This document shows, piece after piece, positions 22,852 to 36,700 of a stretch of 64,000 nucleotides of DNA (within the stretch, counting starts at the first letter, position 1; each line of letters opens with the position of its first letter). The stretch is taken from positions 11,709,608 through 11,773,607 of the forward strand of contig NC_088299.1 of the NCBI RefSeq assembly GCF_032854445.1, in the 5' to 3' direction. This stretch comes from Liolophura sinensis. Its lineage: Eukaryota > Mollusca > Polyplacophora > Chitonida > Chitonidae. The position numbers and the translations under genes were made by a program. The notes beneath the pieces were generated by a model that worked only from the letters and a program-made list of their open reading frames with translations, did not search any database and was not told the origin of the DNA.

Positions 22852-23005
22852 TTTTATTTATTTATTTGATTGGTGTTTTACGCCGTACTCAGGAATATTT
22901 TACTTATGCGACGACAGTCAGTATTATGGTGGAAGGCAACCGGGCAAAGCCCAGAGGAGACCCACGACCATCAGTAAGTTGCTTTCAGACTTTCCCAAAT
23001 ACCAC
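22852..23005 (-). mobile_element. SINE family A, 3' part
   Basis: TTTATTTATTTATTTGATTGG, then GTGTTTTACGCCGTACTCAG, GACGACAGTCAGTATTATGG, CACGACCATC. The 5' end is lost after about 150 bp. Confidence 0.75.
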
Positions 23006-23116
23006 CTTGACCACCTTGACCACATAGGCCCCTATGTACATATAGTTCTGTTTTGCAATCTGTAATAGTCATATTCTCGTCTCTAAAGTTCTTTGTGCTT
23101 TCGGATATATTTTAGA

Positions 23117-23330
23117 AGTAGGGCCTCCGTAGCCGAGGGAGTAAGCATGTCAGCAGGACACAGTGACCCGTGCCTCCCACCAATGCGCTCCAGCTCATGC
23201 CCATCCACCTTCGGGTGGTCGTGGGTTTCTCCCGGGTTCCGCCACGTTTCCTCTCACCATTTTGCTCTCCGCCGTCGTATCAGTAAAATACTCTTAAGCA
23301 CAGCGTGAAACACGCATTAAATAAATATAC
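23117..23330 (+). mobile_element. SINE family A, internally deleted
   Basis: Head AGGGCCTCCGTAGCCGAGGG, GTGACCCGTGCCTCCCACCA, a shortened middle, GGTCGTGGGTTTCTCCCG, CCGCCGTCGTATCAGT, ending in ATTAAATAAATA. Confidence 0.75.
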
Positions 23331-25320
23331 TGGAAGTCTTTCGGTTTTATATGTGGAAAGAGGCAATAAAAACATTACGTCCTTCTATATTTCTTACATT
23401 AAGAACACTTTCCCAGTTTTGATAGTTTTGTTCTGCAATTCTCTCAGAGTTTAAAACATCGTAGAAGGCCCTGGCACTTTCTTTCTCTAACCACGGTTTG
23501 AAATGAAAAAGGGATTGCTGGTCTCAATCATCTTTGCCGGTATCTCTTTTCTGGCACGATTTGATAGATATGCTTGTTTATAATTCATTGTGTCTTGAAC
23601 AAGGTGCCACATTATATTTCTGTTTAGAGTTTGTAAAGTTCAAAGAATTTCCACCTGATCTAAGGCTAATTAGGCTAATTAGATCTTTTATACGCGAGAC
23701 ATTACTGCCATACTATTGTTTTATAAAGAATGAGGGATATTTAAAATGAGAATGATACTCTACGTATTCATTCAGGCAGTTTTTTTAGCGTGATGTGTTT
23801 TTTTTTTGTTGAAATTCTCCTCATACACTTTACAAAAACTGTGGTATGTTTTGTATGTTTCAACGGTGAATAAATATTTAAAGTCACCAGAATTACAGTT
23901 CGTAGCTGCCTTTTTGTGTTTTAACAAGTATTTTTCTCATCCAATATATTTTAAAAGCTTGTACAAGTTTTAATATATTTACCACATGTGTACCTCCTTA
24001 CACGTCATTTTTGTGTAAGTTACAACCTTTGCACACGATCAGGTTCATCGTTTCATATAAACTTGTAGAGTAAGGTAGTGATCTCCTTAAAATTGCATTT
24101 GGAGGGTTTGGGGGGAAGGTAATTACTATTTCTGTTCCTTGTAGTGCTTCGCATTTCTTTATACAATAAAGTATTGACCTCTTTAAAAATTGCATTTGGA
24201 GGATTTGAGAAGGTTTACTATTTTTGTTCCCTGTATTGCTTTGCATATCTTTAAACTTTAGATCTTGTGTTTTCTGGTCATAAACTTGACTATGACTCCT
24301 CTTTGGTGCTTGTCTATATCCGGTTTTATTGACCCTGGGCGATAAGCATTATCGGATGGTTTTCCATATAACCTAATACTTGATTTCCTAGAGTGTTATT
24401 CCAAGTCATTTTGTTGAACTGTAAAATTTCTAGCTTTTTACTTACTCTTTTTATGTTCTCTGGGAGTAATAAAGCTCAGGTTGCTGCCATGTAGTAGAGT
24501 GACGTCCATTCGTTGGGGAGCCAGATTTTCTGAACGAACATCTGCGAATGGGGCTCACCGACTAACAAAAGCATGAAAGAATGAAGTCTTTATGGCTGCT
24601 GTTCGTCTGGATCTTGTTCATGTTGAACACAGAGCTTTTAAACCCTCTTGAAGTGTCTTGTTTTCAGAATCTAGGTTTAAAATCCTGACGTCATGCTGTT
24701 TCATCAAATTTGTCATTCTGAGATAAATTTACGCTCTCTAACTAGCCACCTGTAACCATGTTGTTACGTCCGTCCATAATTAGCTGCAACTAGGACAAAA
24801 TTACGGATAGGGCTGGTTGTACCAGAGCAGGAACTTCTGGCGATGAAGGCCTGGGAAGACGTCACTGATAGTCGTTTCTTGTCTGTAACTTCTAGATCCC
24901 GACAGTTTCCCATTCAAACAGACATTTTCTGCTTTCCTGTTCTTCCGCAGACAGTACGGTCGATAGCAATAACTGTTGCCACGTGCAGTGGTCACTCGCT
25001 CAGTGAGGCTGGTTTGACCACTCAACTAGTCCGTGGAGCTCGTCCTTTCCAACCGTTGACCGCACCCTTCCTAAGTCCTTACATGTTTCTCCACGTACAC
25101 CTGAAGTTGCCTAATTCGAATATATTCTAACAAAAACACCTCGTAGTAGATCTCAAAATGATGGCAAAATCAGATGAAAGAGATGGTATACGAATGTTTG
25201 TTTGAACGCCTATAGATTCAGTAATATTGTTGGACATATCAGGCCTAGGACCCAATGCAGACGCGTTTATAGTGCATTAAACATGTTTTTAAAATATAAA
25301 ATCATTGCTCAAGAGAAAAA

Positions 25321-25327
<7 letters not shown>

Positions 25328-25364
<37 letters not shown>

Positions 25365-25415
25365 TGTATGCTTGTACTTTAACGTCATACTTAACAATTT
25401 TCAGTCATATGACGA
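25328..25415. repeat. (AT)n run and SINE family B fragment
   Basis: A TA dinucleotide run (about 25326-25362) is followed by TGCTTGTACTTTAACGTCAT and TTCAGTCATATGACGACGAG, which match the terminal segment of family B. Confidence 0.65.
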
Positions 25416-25930
25416 CGAGATAAAAATATAACCTGAGTTATTTGGGAAAAGGGCTAGAAACAGACCTAAACGGACACAGATTTTTTTTCTGACATCCTTG
25501 GTAACTCTGCAAATCTACTTTTAATCAAGAATTCTTACGAGGCCATGTTAGAGCGACTGGAAACACGATGTCGCGCCACTCATATACATATATATGATAT
25601 AGGTAGATATGGTTAAAGGTCTGGAAAGGCAAAAGAGAGTTCGCAAAAGAGAGTTCGAGTGACATAAGCGGAAACAGGTGCGTCCTCGGCTTATAGAAGT
25701 GATTTGATTGGTTATAACTGATGAAATGGCGGCGCTTTGGATTTGTCTCGATGTGTGCGATTTTGTTTACTTTAAACTGCGATATCTTATTTGTGCAATA
25801 TTACAGAAATAATAAAATAATGCTTTTTAAACCTCCTGTGGGTTACTTTATCAATACTTATATGCATTTGGTCTAGTGTTGTGTTTTCTTTTCATGTACA
25901 TACTTTTGCTCTATTCATCAGCACAAGCAG

Positions 25931-27970
25931 GTGACAGCATGACTGTCCAGAGAGGTAAAACTGACAATTCCTCTGGGGAAGGAACGTCATCAAATACGGA
26001 CGGCTCTCAACAGGAGACTGAAGGTGGCGAACCCCAAGATGACGTCACGATAGCAGACGACGCCACCTTGCGGATGAAGAAAGAGATCGGTCTTTTCAGT
26101 GGGATGGCCTTCATTGTGGGTTCAATAATCGGTGTGTATTTGAGCTAAACATCACAGATATAGTGTCAAGATTCATTTATTTATTTCTTTGATAATTTAC
26201 TCCGTACTCATGAATACGTGTGCTGCGATGTAGGAGCTTTTGATCTTGTCAACAGGTTTATTGTGAAGATACATGAAGACATTTAACACGCCAAATGGAA
26301 AAGGTGTTTTAGTCGGCGATTGATACAAAGGTTTTTGTTGTTGTATTTCAGGATCTGGGATTTTCATTTCCCCTAGGGGGGTGTTGGAAGGGACCGGGTC
26401 GGTAGGTGCCTCGCTGCTGGTGTGGCTAGCATGTGGACTCATCTCCATGGCAGGTATCCCATATGTTTATCACAGTTCCACATAGCCACTTTAAAGCAAT
26501 GGCCAGTTTGGATAGTTCAGCACATTCAGATTTAATTGATACCATTTGGCACTTCAGAAAGTTCAGCTTGTCCACTTTAAGCCATCAAGGGGTTTGGATA
26601 GTTCAGAATGTCCATATGTCAAGGGGTTTGGATAGTTCAGAATGTTCCGATAAAATCATCAAGGGATTTGGATAGTTCAGAATGTCCATATTAGGTTAAA
26701 TCATCAAGGGATTTAGATAGTTCAGAATGTCCATATTAGGTTAAATCATCAAAGGATTTGAATATTTCAGAATGTCTATATGTCAAGGGATTTGGATAGT
26801 TCAAAATGTTCAGATTAAATCATCAAGGGATTTGGATAGTTCAAAATGTTCAGATTAAATCATCAAGGGATTTGGATAGTTCAAAATGTTCAGATTAAAT
26901 CATCAAGGGATTTGGATAGTTCAAAATGTTCAGATTAAATCATCAAGGGATTTGGATAGTTCAGAATGTTCATATTAGGTTAAACCATTAAAGGATTTGG
27001 ATAGTTCAGAATGTTCAGATAAAGTCATCAAGGGATTTAGATCGTTCATCATATCCATATATCATTTAAGCATTTCGGCAATTTGGACAGTTCATTATGT
27101 CTACGTGAAACCCTTGGACAATTGGGATAGTTCAGCATGTCGATGTCCCTCAGAGAGTTTGAATAAGTAAATTGCCGAAATGTATACGTACATGTAGATG
27201 TTTTGACGAGATGTCGCTGAAGTCTATTTGATGATTGGTCAATTACCGGCATGAAATGTCACGTGAAGTCTATTCACCTCACCATTGGTCCGTTTCAGCG
27301 GGTTTATGTTACACTGAGCTGGGGACGATGATCCCGTTGTCAGGGGCGGAGTTTTCCTATCTTAAAGAATCCCTGGGTTCTTTCCCGGCATTCCTCAGCG
27401 TTTGGATCGATATCGTCTTATCTAGGACATCGTCTCAGGCGGTGCTCGCCCTTACCTTCTCTAAGTATGCCCTGGCGCCAATGTTCGACGTATGTGGCCC
27501 TCCAGAGTACTTACTAAAGATGACGGCCTCGGCTGTGATATGTAAGTCAGAAAACCTTAAGGTTTAGTCTCAGAAAACATAATCTAGTTCTTCAGATCAA
27601 AGAAAAATATTCACTGGGCCGATCAGGTATTTATTGAGGTTGTTTACATATCGCGAAATATCCTGTATAGTTTGCCATGAAAAGCACAGAGCAGCTTTGA
27701 GGTTTCATTGTAGAATATTGTAACAATGTAGGTGATGTTCATGCAATTCTGTCATAATCGTGGTTGACGGTGTTTAGAGTTTGGCCTGTAATGCAGTCCG
27801 TAAAGGGCGAGTCGGAGCAAACTAAGGATTCCTAGGAACTTTAAGTGCAAAAGCCGTCGGCCAGCGGAGTCGAAAGCTTGAATTCAACTTCCTCTGGTTC
27901 GGATGTGGCCGTAAGTCAGGACGTTTATCCGTATTATAAAATGGCCCTGAGCTTTGCGTAAAACACGAAA

Positions 27971-28006
<36 letters not shown>

Positions 28007-30652
28007 CCTATATGATAGACTCATAGTTTGGAGTGTACAATTATTATTTCAAAATAAGTCTTTGCTCGATGATATTTTCATACATGTGAAAACGCAAAAG
28101 TTGAGAAATTAGAAAATCGTTTTAATAGGGAACCGTAGAGGGATTTAAATACGTTTTTGGAGACTTGGAATTGTGGATTCACTTGAAATTTAAATATGCT
28201 TTAGCTTTAATTCATGTTTTGCCAGATTTACGCTTTAGAATGCTGACTTGCTAGAAATACAAATTTGCTTTGTTTGTGTGCTTGTAGTGACAGTTGCGAT
28301 AGTCAACTGTAAGAGCGCGGCATTGGCTACCCGTGTTCAAGTGATCTTCACGCTGATCAAGTTGTCTGCTCTTGTCATCATCATCATTGGCGGCATCGTC
28401 AAACTTGCTCAAGGTGAAGTATTGCGAGAATTTGAAAGAAAGATCTGAAATAATTTGAACTTTGTATAATAATAGTCTGGTGGAGTTGTTAAGTCAGCAC
28501 ATGGGAAATAGGTACTTACTTTGTCAAAAGTTTAATGATTAGGCTTTGCCGCCCAAAGTATTTCAGGTCAAAGCTGTGAAGTCTGTTTTTCATTCCTGTG
28601 TTCGAGATGACATTTTATGGGAAAACTGGTAAAGTATTACTCATACATTACAAGTCAAGAATGTTTAATTTCGCTTGGAACCGAATTACCAGTGGGCGAA
28701 AAAAGTACCTAATTCGGCCGATGGACGATGTACCATGAAACGTTCTAAGTATAATACGAAACACCAATGAAATAAATGGAAAACAGATTTATAAATATAA
28801 GTCAGTTCCGGAGAAAAAAATGCTAGAATTGGATTTGAACCTGCGCTATCATCGCTCAGGGACCGATGCAGTTTTTTTCTGCGTACTTTAGCCAGCCATT
28901 GTTTTATTGCAGGAAACACGCAATACCTCTCTACCGGTTTTGAAGGCTCTGATACTAACCCTTCTGCAATAGCTCAGGCTTTCTACAATGGTCTCTGGGC
29001 TTATACCGGATGGTACGTTTATTTTGAGCAATTCATCCAAGACTTTTACTTTATCAAATCACCATAAAGGTAAATGTTTTTTTCTCCGCAAAACATTTAA
29101 CTTTTCTACAAATGTGCAAAATCAACAATGAAAATAGTTGACACAAGAATGGCTAATACATTTATAAGTTCAATATCTTATTATTTAAATTACCCACGAT
29201 TTGCAGGATCAACTCTACATTAAAAAATACCTATAGGTACTGCCTTTAAGACTAACTACTTTTTCTAGAACACAAGTTGGCAGCTGTGTGAGTAAACAGG
29301 TATATATACAGGTGAAAGGTCAAAAGAATTGTGAAATGAGATAGACTGACACGGCTACCTACACGATGATCAATGATTCAGTAAATTTATACATAGGTCT
29401 ATGTATTGTTTTTACTATTATTTTTTCTTTTTATCAGGAGTTCCCTAAATTATCTCACAGAAGAACTGATCAACCCAAATGTGTAAGAGAATAGTAGTTT
29501 ACTGGTTTGTTTTGCAACAAAACACTGATAGCGTGTTCGATAGAATGGGATATCATGACTGGTCAGTTAGAGACACGTGATACTCCAGTTGCAGAGGATG
29601 AAGGGGACGAGCCTTAATAAAAGCTGACAATTCCTGATATCCCATCGCCATCCCACGGCATTCACTCTATCTTTCATCACCTCAAAGAAAGAAGAAGAAA
29701 AAGAAGTGTTCTTACATCCACTCGCTGAACTTAAACATGTATGTGGCTAGCAGAGAAAGTCATCGCCCGACTGTTTACAAACAAGCAGACGACTAAGAGC
29801 AGATAATGGGAGATAACGACAGCAGAATAGATGCACGTGATCGTTAGATATTGCTGCGCGATCGTTGGCTAATACTTCGTGAACGTGGGATATGACTTTA
29901 GGAATGTGACATTGAGTTTTGAGTGTGAAGAGGTTTTGAGAAAATATCATATGATGGCGCACTGACCAATGAAAACCATGACTCACTATATGAAGAATAT
30001 AATAATGTAATTATAAAACTTGGTGATCGAAAGGACCAAATATAAGTTTTAATAGAGAATGCACAAATGTTATATTGATCTTAATGTGTGGGAAACCCAT
30101 TATATAGGCTTGATACAATTTATCCCATTTCAACGACATTGTGATAATTGACAAATGGTCACAGTTAACCGATGAAATCCGAGCTCTTTTCGACATACCT
30201 CAGCAAGGGTTTTATTTTTGTTTTTGTTTTGATATAAATGCTAACATAGTATAATTCACAAGCCCTTAACACCACGGCTTAAGAAGACATGGGTTAAAAG
30301 ACGCACTGATGATATCAACAATTTATTAAGCGTCTCTGGTCCAGAATTACTCAAAATATTGCGTTATTATAATGTACATTTAATATTTGATTTATTAATT
30401 TCACTGGTGTTTTACGCGGTACTCAAGAATATTTCACTTATACGACGGCGGCCAACAAAGACCCAGGAGCCTCCCACTAATGCCGTCATTGTAACGTCAA
30501 GGTTCCTCTCCGTTCATACGTGGAAAGTCTGTCAGCAGTCTGCGGAAGGTCGTGGCTTTTCCCCTGGCTCAGCCCGGTTTCCTCCCACCATTTTGCTGGC
30601 CGCCGCTGTATAGCTAAAATATTCGTAAGTAAGGCGCAAAACACCAATGAAA

Positions 30653-30751
<99 letters not shown>

Positions 30752-33700
30752 ATATAACAAATCAGATTAGAATTGTACTACCCACACATCGATGTAGCCA
30801 CGCTAGTGACCTCTTCTCGTATGTACATTGTGATCAGCAGGAAGGATTCCAGTGTTTCATAAAAATGGCGTCAATTCATCATAATCATTACATGTAAACT
30901 GTACTTCTTTCAGAAACCTGCCTAGGGCCATCCTGTTCAGTGTGCCGCTTGTAATAGTCGTCTACCTACTTACCAACATTTCCTATTTCACGGTGTTATC
31001 TAAAGAAATGTTACTGGACGCGCCCGCCATTGCTGTGGTAAGTTTGGTACAACAGTTCCTATTTCACGGTGTTATCTAAAGAAATGATACTGGACGCGCC
31101 CGCCATTGCTGTGGTAAGTTTGGTACATTTCCTATTTCACGGTGTTATCTAAAGAAATGTTACTGGACGCGCCCGCGATTGCTGTGGTAAGTTTGGTACA
31201 ACAGTTCCTATTTCACGGTGTTATCTAAAGAAATGTTACTGGACGCGCCTGCCATTGCTGTGGTAAGTTTGGTACAACAGTTCCTATTTCACGGTGTCAT
31301 CTAAAGAAATGATACTGGACGCGCCCGCCATTGCTGTGGTAAGTTTGGTACAACAGTTCCTATTTCACGGTGTTATCTAAAGAAATGTTACTGGACGCGC
31401 CCGCCATTGCTGTGGTAAGTTTGGTACAACAGTTCCTATTTCACGGTGTTATTTAAAGAAATGTTACTGGACGTGCCCGCCATTGCTGTGGTAAGTTTGG
31501 TACAACAGTTCCTATTTCACGGTGTTATCTAAAGAAATGTTACTGGACGCTCCCGCCATTGCTGTGGTAAGTTTGGTACAACAGTTCCTATTTCACGGTG
31601 TCATGTAAAGAAATGTTACTGGACGCGCCCGCCATTGCTGTGGTAAGTTTGGTACAACAGTTCCTATTTCACGGTGTCATCTAAAGAAATGTTACTGGAC
31701 GCGCCCGCCATTGCTGTGGTAAGTTTGGTACAACAGTTCCTATTTCACGGTGTCATGTAAAGAAATGTTACTGGACGCGCCCGCCATTGCTGTGGTAAGT
31801 TTGGTACAACAGTTCCTATTTCACGGTGTTATCTAAAGAAATGTTACTGGACGCGCCCGCCATTGCTGTGGTAAGTTTGGTACAACAGTTCCTATTTCAC
31901 GGTGTTATCTAAAGAAATGTTACTGGACGCGCCCGCCATTGCTCTAGTAAGTTTGGTACAACAGTTCCTATTTCACGGTGTCATCTAAAGAAATGTTACT
32001 GGACGTGCCCGCCATTGCTGTGGTAAGTTTGGTACAACAGTTCCTATTTCACGGTGTTATCTAAAGAAATGTTACTGGACGCGCCCGCCATTGCTGTGGT
32101 AAGTTTGGTACAACAGTTCCTATTTCACGGTGTCATCTAAAGAAATGTTACTGGACGCGCCCGCCATTGCTGTGGTAAGTTTGGTACAACAGTTCCTATT
32201 TCACGGTGTTATCTAAAGAAATGTTACTGGACGTGCCCGCATTGCTGTGGTAAGTTTGGTACAACAGTTCCTATTTCACGGTGTTATCTAAAGAAATGTT
32301 ACTGGACGCGCCCGCCATTGCTGTGGTAAGTTTGGTACAACAGTTCCTATTTCACGGTGTCATCTAAAGAAATGTTGCTGGACGTGCCCGCCATTGCTGT
32401 GGTAAGTTTGGTACAACAGTTCCTATTTCACGGTGTTATCTAAAGAAATGTTACTGGACGTGCCCGCCATTGCTGTGGTAAGTTTGGTACAACAGTTCCT
32501 ATTTCACGGTGTCATGTAAAGAAATGTTACTGGACGCGCCTGCCATTGCTGTGGTAAGTTTGGTACAACAGTTCCTATTTCACGGTGTTATTTAAAGAAA
32601 TGTTACTGGACGCGCCCGCCATTGATGTGGATACATTTGATACCACTTTTCCTATTTCACGGTGACAATAACCCAGGAGCCTCTTACCAATGCGGTCGCT
32701 GTGAGTTCAAGCCCAGCCCATGCTGGCTTCGTCTCCGGCCGTACGTAGGAAGGTCCTTCAGCAGCTTGCTGATGGTCGTGGGTTTCCCTCGAGCTCTGCC
32801 CAGTTTCCTTCCACGATAATGTTTGCCGCCGTCGTATAAGTGAAATATTTTTGAGCACGGTGTAAAACACCGATAAAATAAATAAATAAATATTTCACGG
32901 TGTTATTTAAAGAAATGTTACTAAACGCGCCCGTCATCCGTGTGGAAAGTTTGGTACTATTTCGCAGTGTTATATAAAGAAATATTATTGGACGCGCCGA
33001 CCATCGCTGTGGTAAGTTTGATACAACATTTCCTATTTGATGGGGTTATCTGAAGGCATGCTACTGATCAACATTCGTCTTCCCATCTACTTTCTGCGGC
33101 GTCTCTCCCAGTACAGATTTTCAACGTAACATGGACTCGTGCAATATCACTCCATAATGTACAAAACACAATAATCTAATAAAGTGGAAAAAGTCTCGGG
33201 AACGGCATTAAATATCAGTGTAATAAATGAATAAATAAACAAATAAACAAATAAATAAATAAATAAATAATATCACCATTCGGCAACAGATGAATTCAAA
33301 GTGTTGACGCTGTGTATTGCCCTAAAGTGGAAAAAGTCTCGGGAACGGCATTAAATATCAGTGTAATAAATGAATAAATAAACAAATAAACAAATAAATA
33401 AATAAATAATATCACCATTCGGCAACAGATGAATTCAAAGTGTTGACGCTGTGTATTGTAGAGCTGGGGAGACCACGTGCTGGGACCCGTGTCTACTGTT
33501 ATACCCCTTGCCGTGGCTTGTTCCACATTTGGCACTCTCAATAGTTCCTGTTTTTCTGGAGCCAGGTGAGAAATGTTCCTTTGTTCTGAAAATCTAAGAT
33601 GCTTAAACTACCACAAGTGCGAACCTAGATAGTATCGAAATGTACATAAACTGGGCTAAAACAAAACATTCCTTAACAACTGGGAACAAACACGTAAATT

Positions 33701-36700
33701 TCATTTTTAATTTTTTTCAGCGTTGGGAAACATGTGACAGCATTTCTAGAATTAGGTATTGCTGCACCTTAATACATTTTGTTATATGTTCTTTTTCACT
33801 TATTATTCATTTGCTGATTTGACGGTTGTTGTATGTTCTTTATTTATATGCTTTCTTAGTTCCTGAGTTTTGTTTCTGCGTTGTCTTGAAAGTAGCTCTT
33901 TCGGTTATTGACCCAGAGCGCCCATGATACAGTAATGGTATATGGACAAATCGCATAAGAATCTTACGATCCAAACGTTTTGCGGCATACCCAAGAATGT
34001 TTTAAAGGACTTAGCGTCCAGATATATTAATTATTCATAATTAATTAGACCCTACCCCTTTGATATATTGGTAAATTAAAGTTAAACAAATATTCAAAAA
34101 GATACATAAATCTGAGTAATCTGATACTTTAAATCACTCAGATAATGAGGCTGGTTTTATGCATGTTTTCCGCCAACACTCGGTAGACATTACTTCATAG
34201 AAGTCCAGCCTTTACGAGCTGTCAGAGCTTTGTCCTTTATTTCAGTGTTAAAAAATCTACAAGAGCATATCAAATTTTTTCTCGAAATGGTTTGCTATGT
34301 TACATACGAAGTAAAAACAGGTCGCCGAAGAACCCTGAATTTAGTTTGTTCAAGTTACCGGACGGTTTAACCATCGGGTAAGCGTGGAACTACAGAACAA
34401 GACGGAATGATTTTGTACCCACCAAAAGCAACCTTGTCTGCTCTGGCCATTGTACAGTTGAAAGTTACGAGTGGTATTCAGCTGAACCAGAACGATTTTG
34501 CCACTGTATCTGAAAACAACTTCATGTAAAGGGCATTTCGAGCGCCGTCGAACACTTATCACCCAGGAAGACATGGAGAACACTTTAGATGGGAAATTGT
34601 GAGCTATTCCCCGTCCGTGGACGCTTTCTACAGAAGGTTAAATTTATCGTTCTTTAGAAAGAATCACTGGATTTAACATTGGCAGCATTTTGGCTATAAT
34701 CATCGCGATCGTTTGAAGGAAGGTTTTCTTTACACTTCAAGTTTGGTGTCAGATGCAAGTGTTATATTTGTCTAATTTCCAGATTAGATGTGCATGTTTT
34801 GCCGCTTCCCTGACAACACTCACTTATATTATCCGTTTGTATGATTTAGAATGTCCTACGTGGCGGGAAGAGAAGGCCATTTCCCTAACGTACTCTCCTA
34901 CATCCATGTACATCAGTTAACGCCGTGGTGTTCGCTTATATTTACGGTAGGTAAAGGTTCCAGTCAATCTGACAATTGTGTTACACACCTGAGTTTCCTG
35001 CAGAAAAATACATGCAAAATGCCAACAGTCATTAACACGAAAGTGATAAATGTTTTCCTTGGACAGGGAATTTGAAGATTCTCATTTTTTCACTGTATGT
35101 ATAGTGAACAAAAAATATAAACGCTCGAAGCAATTTTATATTGTTTTTTCTCTCGAGTATTAAATAACGTGTTAACTGAACAATTAGAATAAATATTGAT
35201 CATGAAATGTAGCTTCAATTTCCACCAGAGTTTCACATTTTAGTGCAATTATTCAGGACCTATGGTAGCGTGAAATAGAGTGGTCGGTAATCACACTCCT
35301 GAGTATAGTAGTGAGAATGTCCACAGTTAACATCACGAAGAGCGTAAACTGTGATTCATTCATAGTGATAATGAACGGTCAGCGGCGCCCGTGTGTCCAT
35401 TTATGCATTCTTACGTTTGTTGTCAGCGGCGCCCGTGTGTCTATTTGTGCATTTCTTACCCTTGTTGTCAGCGGCGCCCGTGTGTCTATTTATGTATTCT
35501 TACCTTTGTTGTCAGCGACGCCCGTGTGTCTATTTAAGCATTCATACGTTTGTTGTCAGCGGCGCCGTGTGTCTATTTATGCATTCTTACGTTTGTTGTC
35601 AGTGACGCCCGTGTGTCTATTTATGAATTCTTACGTTTGTTGTCCACCACTTGTCTTCCACCAATATGACGTGGAACGCAAAACGTCACACATGGGAAAG
35701 TTCGTCAGTTACATGCCTAAGGTCGGTGGTTTTGCTACGGACATCCCGATTTCTTAAACAACAATCATTCAGTCCATCATTAATGACTTTCATCAGCTCG
35801 TTACTGTCCAGATGCAGATACATGTTACCTATCTGCAAAAATTCTATTTACATTGTTGCACTTTTGATTTCGATAATTATGCAAAATATGTTGATTTTAT
35901 AAAACGATCAATTACCGCGGACCAATTGTCTATGAAACTATAAATTAGTTAGGTTAGTTTGACCATTCAGATAAATAAGTAAATCGTCAGTACACTGGAA
36001 ACAGTATAGAAATAACTAGAGCAGGAAAGTGTGATTGAATCTGATCTTAAAATTGATTTTCTTCAAGATTATCCGGTTTAACAATTCATTGAGCGATCAT
36101 TGCTTTATTTTTCCAGACTGTTGTTGCCTTAGGGATGGTCATACCAGGTGACTTAGGCATTCTGATCAATTTCATCAGCTTTACATCTTGGCTCATTTAT
36201 GGCTTAACGTTTGGCGGATTGATCGTGATGAGGTTTACTCGAAAAGACTGGGAGAGGCCGTATAAGGTGGGTGAAATCTGATCGTGACGAGGTTTACACA
36301 GAAAAACTGGGATAGGCCATATGAGGTGAGTGAAATCTGATCGTGATGAGGTTTACACAAAATGATATAAACATGAGGTTTACACAGAAAAACTGGGAGA
36401 GGCCATATGAGGTGAGTGAAATCTGATCGTGATGAGGTTTACACAAAATGATATAAACATGATATCAACATGAAAAATTTGAACAGACCTCAGATGGGAG
36501 AAATCTACATCTTGATCAGGCTTACAGGGAAATACTGAGGCATATCTCGACGTCTCATCTTGATGAGCTTTAAATAGATAAAATGTGGTCTGATCGCAAA
36601 CACCCCCCCAAAATAAATAAATAAATAAATAAATAAAAAAATATCATAGACATACGTTTTAAAGAAATGAAAATCTGGCGGTGTACTTAATTTACTAGGC

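Larger units (their letters stand above)
17187..25930. other. Region between SLC7 genes 1 and 2, repeats only
   Basis: No coding exon could be supported in 8.7 kb. Open frames here coincide with SINE copies or have no start or splice context. Besides the elements listed separately it holds a four-fold TATGCTATAAATCTAT repeat near 20515-20575, a C run at 19741-19753, and a two-copy duplication of about 115 bp at 24055-24250. Gene 2's upstream exon and promoter probably lie in the right part but cannot be located. Confidence 0.5.

Noticed and set aside
26473-27055. CRISPR-like regular repeats
   Set aside because: Units are contiguous with no unique spacers, and the context is a eukaryotic intron. 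The same applies to all other arrays here.
34350-34583. 77-codon minus-strand open frame in gene 2 intron 8
   Set aside because: No recognisable domain, splice context or promoter, and its length is within chance expectation.
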